A stretch of DNA of 64,000 nt from the NCBI GenBank assembly GCA_963966185.1, contig CAWZYM010000114.1, positions 1,552,001-1,616,000 of the forward strand, written 5' to 3'. This DNA comes from Rhabditoides inermis (lineage: Eukaryota; Nematoda; Chromadorea; Rhabditida; Rhabditidae). Below, piece by piece: positions 57,467 through 64,000 of this stretch. The position numbers and the translations under genes are program-made. How positions within the stretch are numbered: position 1 is the stretch's first letter; the number at the start of each line of letters is the position of its first letter. The notes below the pieces were generated by a model. The model had not been told where the DNA came from, made no database searches, and was given only the letters and a program-made list of their open reading frames with translations.

Positions 57467-58606
57467 CTGCAGGTACGACGACCAGGCGCACAACCCCGCC
57501 AACCCCTACCCGGGACAGATGTTCAACTACCCCGGCGGACCCGACGTCTACAAGGGGATTGAGATCGACTACAAAGTGCGTGTTCACTTTTATGATTTGT
57601 AGAGATGTAAAGGAGATCAGATTCGTGTTGTTCAAAAAAAAGAGTAAACGTCTACAAGGGAATCGAGATCGACTACAAAGAGATCGACTGTTTGTTTTTA
57701 AAATTCGTTGCATTGTCGTTCAATAGTCAAGTGGCAGTAAAAACCCACACATAAGGACATAAGGCTTTGCTCCCTTCCACCTTCCACCGGATGGAATGTG
57801 TGAACCCACCAGCCGAGAACATTAGCAGTGACGAACTGCTAAATGAACTCACTGCTGAACAATGCCATATAGTGACATACGCATACTAATGATAGTGACA
57901 TATGTCGTGATAGTGACATACTGCTGCATGGCTCCGACGTGACCGCAGCAGCCTCAATCAATGATAATTACTGATGATCACTATTGTTATGGGGGATAGG
58001 CATACGTGGGAGCCATGAGTGAAAAAATATGCATATATAGTACATACTACCGTAATATGTGGGTGTGTCACTGCTCCCATCCTTCTAGGGCCCCGACGTC
58101 ACAGCCGCAACTTTCTACGCAGTTCTCTCCGGTCAGAGAGATGCGGTGTTCGGAAAGGGCACGGGGAGGGTAGTGGACAGGTGGGTAGTATTGACAGTAG
58201 TGAGATTGGACAAAGGTACAGTAATCTCATTACAGGCTGACAACGAAAATTTTGATACATTTACGTAATCGAGTCTGGCCGCGACGTAGCATGTGACGTA
58301 ACATGAAAGTAGCGGCCAGACTCAACTTTTGCTGACAAAAGATCCCTCTAAAATGTGTTCTTTGCAACATGCTTTTTTGATACATAATCTAAACGAGTTT
58401 GAAATCGCCTAAACCGTCCTTCAGTGACATGTTCCTTCAGTGACGTGTTCTCACATGTAGCATGTAACATGTAGGGTAACATGTAAGTAACGCAATATGA
58501 AACGTATCACCTGCCTTCCTTCAGCGACGTGTTCTCTGACGTGTTCGTGTTCTTTTCCGGCCACGGCGGACCCGGACTCATGTCTATCCCGGATGGAAAC
58601 GGTATG

Positions 58607-58641
<35 letters not shown>

Positions 58642-58946
58642 CTTGTGGTCAGTCTCATTCATCAGTCTCAAAACGCCTTCAAACCACGGGGTTTGGCCGC
58701 GTTTCCCAAGCAGTTGCTTTATCATACACATCAGAGTCACAGTCACAGACATTCATTCGCATTTGTGAAGACGTATAATCTCAGAGCCTGACTAACATCG
58801 GGGGGGGGGGACAAAAATCGTTCAGCAAAGGTTGCCTGAAGATACATATTGTAATGAAATCCCTTCAGGTGAGCTCATCACCGCCAGCAAGCTATCCGCG
58901 ACGCTGCGCGGTATGAAGCGACATATGCGGTGGGTGGAAGAGAGAG

Positions 58947-58980
<34 letters not shown>

Positions 58981-59619
58981 AAGAGAGAGAGAGGAGGAGA
59001 GAGCAGATGGGGTCAATGCGTCAATGTGAATCTCCTGGGAAAGTCAATAGAGAGCAAATTGTGAGTAGGAAGTTGTACGGTACTTCGAAGGCGCAGGGAG
59101 AGAGAGAGAGAGAGAGAGTGAGAGACAGAGAGAGGGAGAGAGAGAGAGGGGGGAGAGATCCGTTCCAGCTTCAACAAGCTCACCTTCTACATCGAGGCCT
59201 GCTACAGCGGCAGCATGTTTGTCGATGTGGACGGAAGCTTGGGTGGTGAGTATTTGGATGAATGAAAACGAAATAATATGTTACTAACTATTCTGGTACT
59301 GTTTTTTTGCCATTCCAAATAATGAATGTTCGTCGATGTGCCTGGGCGGTAAGTATTTGGAAAAGTGAAGACAAAAAATACGCAAATGTCCTAAATTTCA
59401 CAGAAATGTTCTGTGACTTTTTTGCGGTCGTATTTTGTCAGAAATGATTTTTAAAAAAATCATAATAATGCTACATACACATAAAAAAGCATTCGTGCCG
59501 ATTTTAGAAATTTAAGAGTTTTTTGACGAAATAGAAATCATTTATTCAGTGTACGCGCTGACGGCGGCGAACGCGGTGCAGGAGTCGTCGGCCACGTACT
59601 GCGGACATGTGAGAGCCCC

Positions 59620-59663
<44 letters not shown>

Positions 59664-59997
59664 ATCTCCCTATCTCTCTCTTTCTTTCTCTCTCTCTCTT
59701 TCCCCTCTCTCTCCCCCCTTTCAGTACTCTTCTAAAATACCACGTACTTACTACCATAGTCTTTTCTCTCTGTAGAGTTGTTTCACGACTCGTTGTCTGC
59801 AGGACCGCCAAAACAAGGCAGCACCTTATTTCCAACTCTTCTGAAAGTGTTATGAAAGTCTCTATTCGTTTTCTCACAGGACCGCCTGCCGTGTCTGGGC
59901 AACGTGTTCGCCTCCCAATGGCTGAGGAGCAGCGAGCAACACAACCTGCTCACACTCACCCTGGACAAGCAGGCCAGACAGGTGGGGACGTCTGTCC

Positions 59998-60092
<95 letters not shown>

Positions 60093-61204
60093 GACATACT
60101 CAAGTTCAGGTCCGTTCCTCCGTCCACTCATCCGCCGTCTCGCAATACGGCACGCTGGATTGGATCGACGACCCCACTGCCGAATTCCAGGTCTGCTCAG
60201 TGCTAGAGCGAGAATTTTCGATTTACATCATATTTTGCGCGCTCTTTCCGCAAACTGCCTCTCTGTCTTTCTCTCATATAATGAGAAGGTGGTGTTCAGC
60301 AGATGTACCGCGAAAAATCAGTTTTATTTCGACGTTTCGCCTTTATGGCATCATCAGGGAAAGCATTACCTCAAACTTGGGTAACTAAACCACTTTCATA
60401 TAACTTCTCTCATATAACCCAATAAATGATGGAGTCGTAACACATCTACTCAGGGCTACCGCTCGCCATCCTCCTCCTCCTCCTCCTCCATCGAGCAGTC
60501 TCGTCTCTCCTCTTCCCACTTTGTCGGACAGACGTGGAAGTCACGCGACGTGCCCACAATGTCTCTACGGGCGAGACAAGGCAACTCTACCGAGGGGCTG
60601 GAAGTCGCGCTGGATACGCTCAATGAGGTTCGTTGCGGTGTGAGGTCATTCACTTCAGTCTCTTCACAACGCCTTCGAAACACTTGCTTGTGTTTTGAGT
60701 AGTTTGGAAGGCAGTCGAAGGGTGTATTGAAGACTGCTACTCTATGCTTCTACACACTAGATTCGTCACATTTCTCGATTCAGAAGCGCGCCCGCCTGCA
60801 CTCAATGCTCGAATCGATGGTCGACGAGGTGCGGGGAAACGGGACAGAGTGGAGAGGTTTTCTTTTCTTCTTTTTTTTCTTTTCTCGGCTTTTGTCGAAT
60901 TTGAACCAGCTTCATTGTGAAAAAGCCAAAAGCCAGTATAACTTGCAAATTCCGTCTGTCTCTTCCTACGGTCAGTCAAAGGCACGGAGAGAGTACTGAA
61001 AAAGAGCCAGGTCTGAGTGGAGCATATACGTTGCTACGCACAGCCGTAGACTGGCAAATTCAACGCTGATTGTTAGCATATGTCTCATCTCAGACCTCTC
61101 CGCTCTCCTCGCCTCGCCCACTCCTCTCACGCCCGCATTGCTGCCCTGTCACGAAGCGACCACCACACACATGGAGAGGACGTGCATGCGGTTTGGAGAT
61201 GTGT

Positions 61205-61276
<72 letters not shown>

Positions 61277-61421
61277 CCTCTCTCTCATACCCTTCTTTCA
61301 GAATCCCCGACTCTTTCACTACTCTCCTATCTTCGTGCAGCTCTGCTCTACCCATTCTGTGGACACAATCGCAGATGCCATCGATTCGCACTGCGATAGG
61401 AGACTGACGGGTGTACGGTAG
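56438..61421 (+). CDS. legumain (asparaginyl endopeptidase, C13)
   Basis: Lysosomal cysteine peptidase cleaving after Asn. Exons: 56438-56535, 56968-57049, 57281-57351, 57473-57575, 58089-58180, 58525-58601, 58869-58929, 59169-59245, 59550-59608, 59880-59981, 60093-60190, 60454-60627, 60784-60828, 61094-61200, 61302-61421. An N-terminal hydrophobic segment (residues 4-24) serves as signal peptide or anchor. Landmarks: CVLIAGSNGWENYRHQ, IVTMMYDDQAHNP, catalytic His in FFSGHGGPG, catalytic Cys in YIEACYSGSM, then VYALTAANAVQESSATYCGH. The C-terminal Cys-containing prodomain follows (LLPCHEATTTHMERTCMRF, FVQLCSTHSVDTIADAIDSH). Phases agree from the ATG to 59981. The junctions into 60093 and into 61094 are off by one base for the family-like frame, so a splice site may be misread or an indel exists there. 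Confidence 0.93.
57137..57200. mobile_element. MITE family 2 copy
   Basis: AGTCTCTTCGAAA with the inverse TTTCGAAGAGAC at 57189-57200 and CGTTTCGAAG interior, as at 37237. In a legumain intron. Confidence 0.7.
57375..57466 (+). repeat. AT then GA microsatellite
   Basis: (AT)n of about 65 bp followed by (GA)n, directly before the acceptor of legumain exon 57473-57575. Confidence 0.97.
58271..58409. mobile_element. divergent MITE family 1 copy
   Basis: GCGGCCAGACTCAACTTTTGCTG at 58313 and AAACGAGTTTGAAATCGCC at 58391-58409 match the ends and interior order of family 1. An inverted fragment GAGTCTGGCCGC at 58272 lies just upstream. Confidence 0.65.
59622..59700 (+). repeat. CT microsatellite
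   Basis: (CT)n in the legumain intron after exon 59550-59608; similar tracts at 60003-60092 and 61207-61290 lie in later introns. Confidence 0.95.
60656..60741. mobile_element. MITE family 2 copy (degenerate)
   Basis: CAGTCTCTTCACAACGCCTT at the left and GAAGGGTGTATTGAAGACTG at the right, with ACTTGCTTGTGTTTTGAG between; related to 37237 and 57137. Confidence 0.55.
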
Positions 61422-61649
61422 ACTGTCTCTCCGGAGAATCTCCTGAAAAAACATCAATATTATCGACTTTCTTTATGAAACGGTTTTTGTACATGATTAC
61501 TGATTGTGCACTTGCTTATGATTACGGTAGGCATCACGGTTATCATTGCTTGTTCATACGTCTTTCAAACGGTTACTGTATATATTGATGATTCATGTTT
61601 ATGGTAATAAAACCTTGTGGGCTTGTGGGTTTTATTGAGAGACGACTGA

Positions 61650-61960
61650 ATCTCCCTATAATGCGAGTGCGAGACAGACAGGTATCATACGCACACCACA
61701 CTCCATCCCCTCTCCCTCCACTTGAACAACAGTGACATGGCCACTCCTCCTCTCCCCTCTTCTCCCTATGATGCGAGTGAGAGACAGACAGACAGCCATC
61801 ATCCGCACACCACACTCCATCCCCTCTCCCTCCACTCGAACAACAGTGACATGGCCTTTTCTCCTCTCCCCTCTTCTCCCTATGATGCGAGTGTGAGATA
61901 GACAGGCATCATACGTACACCACACTCCATCCCCTCTCCCTCCACTCGAATAACACAATG
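61650..61960 (+). repeat. tandem repeat, about 105 bp, 3 copies
   Basis: A unit with CCCTATRATGCGAGTG, GAGACAGACAGG, CACACCACACTCCATCC and CACTYGAACAACAGTGACAT recurs at about 61652, 61763 and 61877, downstream of legumain. No coding signal. Confidence 0.88.
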
Positions 61961-62135
61961 GATTATAAAATTAATATCGCGACGTCAGTCCGTACAAGAA
62001 GAGTTCGGGAGGAATCAAAGGAGTCGTGCTTCCCAACAATACTCTCAAATATCAGGTAGACTACCATAACCGAGTCGCGACTTTTCTTAACGCTCCTGTT
62101 ATTGGTACGTGTGTGCGTGGTTTTAGACCGTACAA

Positions 62136-62942
62136 TTAGAGAGGGCGCGCAGCTCCCTCTCTTTTGGCTTAGGATGGGGCTCGCGCCAGAATTTTCAAGA
62201 AGCGTTATCCAAAAATCATGTTAGCAACAATGTGAACTCATCCAACTCATGTTAGTTAGATTTGCACGGTTCCGTAGGCCAGATCACTAATTGATGGCAT
62301 CTTTGTATCTTTTCTCCGAGAGAAGTTATGAGCGATCTCGCGCACCCATGAGTCGGCAGGCCAGCGTGTGGGTGGGTGGGTGGGTGGTTCCCGTCACTCT
62401 GGCTAGCTCTCTCACTCGGCAGGCGGGCAGGGCGCGCAGAGAAATCGCGAGAGAGCACGCTGTCGGCAGAGAGGCAGACATGCACTTACGCCACGGCGAA
62501 CGAAAAAGCAGAGAAAAGTGTCGTTTAAAATCGTTTTTAAACAATACCAAGAAAAATATAGTTGCATATACACGTAACAATGGGTGTCACATTAAAAAAT
62601 GTGTCACATCATAGTTCCGTTCGTACTAATACACGACAGAGCTTGGCAATCAGTAAGAGGAGAAATTTCTATGAAATTCAACAAAAGTACATGTATTATC
62701 GGTTAAAAAGTACTTTCGTAAAGAGAGTAAGTTTGTCTTGACCCAATCCAACAAAAGCGCATGCATAAAACGTTTACAAATACTAACACAAACCTGCGCA
62801 TAACGGGCTGTATGAAATATAACATAACAAATGAGTAACGTCAATATTGTGTTAGTATTTGTAAACGTTTTATGCATGTGCTTTTGTTGAATTGGGTCAA
62901 GACAAACTGACTCTCTTTACGCGAGTACTTTTAAGAGATAAT
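62136..62942 (+). mobile_element. short copy of the composite element
   Basis: Starts TTAG (inverse of CTAA) preceded by A, then the inverted hairpin and module X to about 62500, about 150 bp of unique sequence, the AATTTCTATGAAATTCAACA segment (62666-62685) and the foldback module 62695-62942. It mirrors 44959-54394 but lacks the satellite. Confidence 0.72.
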
Positions 62943-63964
62943 TCAGTTCGTAGTGATAAATACCTGTTTTGAAAATTTCGATTTTCGCGCGTTTTTTTTT
63001 GTCGGCTGCGAGTCGGGGCGACCCCGGGGGCGAGTCGCCTGGGTCTCCCTGTGAAGTTCTGAAACGTTGTTAGTATTTTGTTTCATATAAATGAATGATT
63101 TTGAAATGAGAGCGTTGTTAAAACTACATACGTAGATATGTGTACGCGCCGTTTTCTGATGCCAAGCCGAGATCTCTTTTGCAGAAAACATATGGCTGCT
63201 CGAAAATGTACGATAAAAAGAAGAGTGAGATTAGCATAACGAAGGGTCTCTTTCATAATAGCTTCTAAATGCCGCATATAACATGCATATCCCATTCTCA
63301 GCATCAATTCACCGGAAATCATCCCCATGACTCACGTTTACAAGGTCTTTCTCTTTCATACTGGTTTCCCCTAGCAGCCACGTCTTTCTTTCTTACTCCT
63401 TTTTTGCAAACGTATACTGTGACAGTTCTTGCTGATTGTTAGGCAAGTTTGCGTTCTCTTGAAATCTGACTATCCTGATTGATTGATTGATTGATTGATT
63501 GAAATCTACCTTGGATTCGTACCCAGAAGCGTTTAGCAAACTGGCAAGAGTGTTCCTAATACAAATTTCTCGAACCCCTCTCTCACACAGTTCTTCCGTC
63601 ATTGCCAAACTTTTTATCGGCACGTTGCAATCTCGCTTTTTCCACGAACCCAATCTCGATTCGATCTCGTCAGATCGGCTGTCTGTTTGTTTAGTGATAC
63701 TGAGACTTTGACAAGAACAAGCGGCTCGGGGGTTTGTGTATGCGGCAGCGCCTCACTTCCGCGGGCAGAGAGATAGAGAGGGAGAGGGAGAGGGAGAGAG
63801 AGAGAGAGATTGCATAGAGCGTATATCTGTCTACTCATAAATCAGCCGTCTTGTACCTACACACACACACCGCCTCTCTCTCATCTACGCCGATCAATGC
63901 TCATATTTACTGAAGCTCACCCCCTACTTGAACTTCTCATCTCTCTCCCTCTTTCTCTCTGTCC

Positions 63965-64000
<36 letters not shown>
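62943..64000. other. non-coding stretch, simple repeats
   Basis: No supported gene. Contains (GATT)n at 63476-63502, GA tracts at 63770-63808 and a (CT)n tract running off the window end from about 63940. Confidence 0.5.

Noticed and set aside
61573..61958. Minus-strand frames with repeated Cys-containing segments
   Set aside because: They are the translation of the 105-bp tandem repeat.

Overview
This is an intron-rich animal (metazoan) nuclear genome window. The evidence is GT-AG introns of 36 bp to several kb, GC-rich short exons, animal gene families (beta-catenin, legumain, a mitotic cyclin, glutamate carboxypeptidase II, an HMG-box protein, an atypical MH2 protein) and many MITEs, a SINE and microsatellites. 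The MH2 protein resembles what I remember of insect Expansion/Rebuf, which hints at an invertebrate. I cannot name the phylum from sequence alone.

Layout. 423-7327 (+): 3' part of a NAALADase/glutamate carboxypeptidase II gene. 7622-11166 (+): rhomboid gene of the RHBDL4/RHBDD1 type lacking its 5' half; its largest intron holds a nested minus-strand mitotic cyclin gene (8210-10517). 11444-13744 (+): unidentified Cys-containing protein with a duplicated exon. 12238-12832: hAT-type MITE. 14204-15122 (+): small acidic/basic protein. 15918-27703 (+): atypical Smad-like MH2 protein. 28558-30122 (-): unidentified protein. 33162-44753 (+): 30-exon beta-catenin whose reading frame closes exactly. 44959-54394: large composite repeat with an 8-kb CT-rich satellite. 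54479-55378 (-): HMG-box protein with SPKK-type tails. 56438-61421 (+): legumain. 61650-64000: tandem and mobile repeats.

Most notable: (1) exon-intron junctions are repeatedly copied into neighbouring introns, and the copied exon pieces differ mainly at third codon positions; (2) many short introns consist of one low-complexity motif, including a TACNGTA family with recurring GTACGG donors that resembles introner-like elements; (3) a conserved nested cyclin gene has several frame disruptions although the 2.86 kb beta-catenin CDS has none; (4) the 8-kb satellite sits inside a repeat that exists elsewhere in the window without it.

The genes are functionally unrelated (proteolysis, cell cycle, Wnt/adhesion, chromatin); I see no operon or pathway cluster. 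All exon boundaries were read by eye from splice consensus, phase and family resemblance; no transcript data or searches were available.
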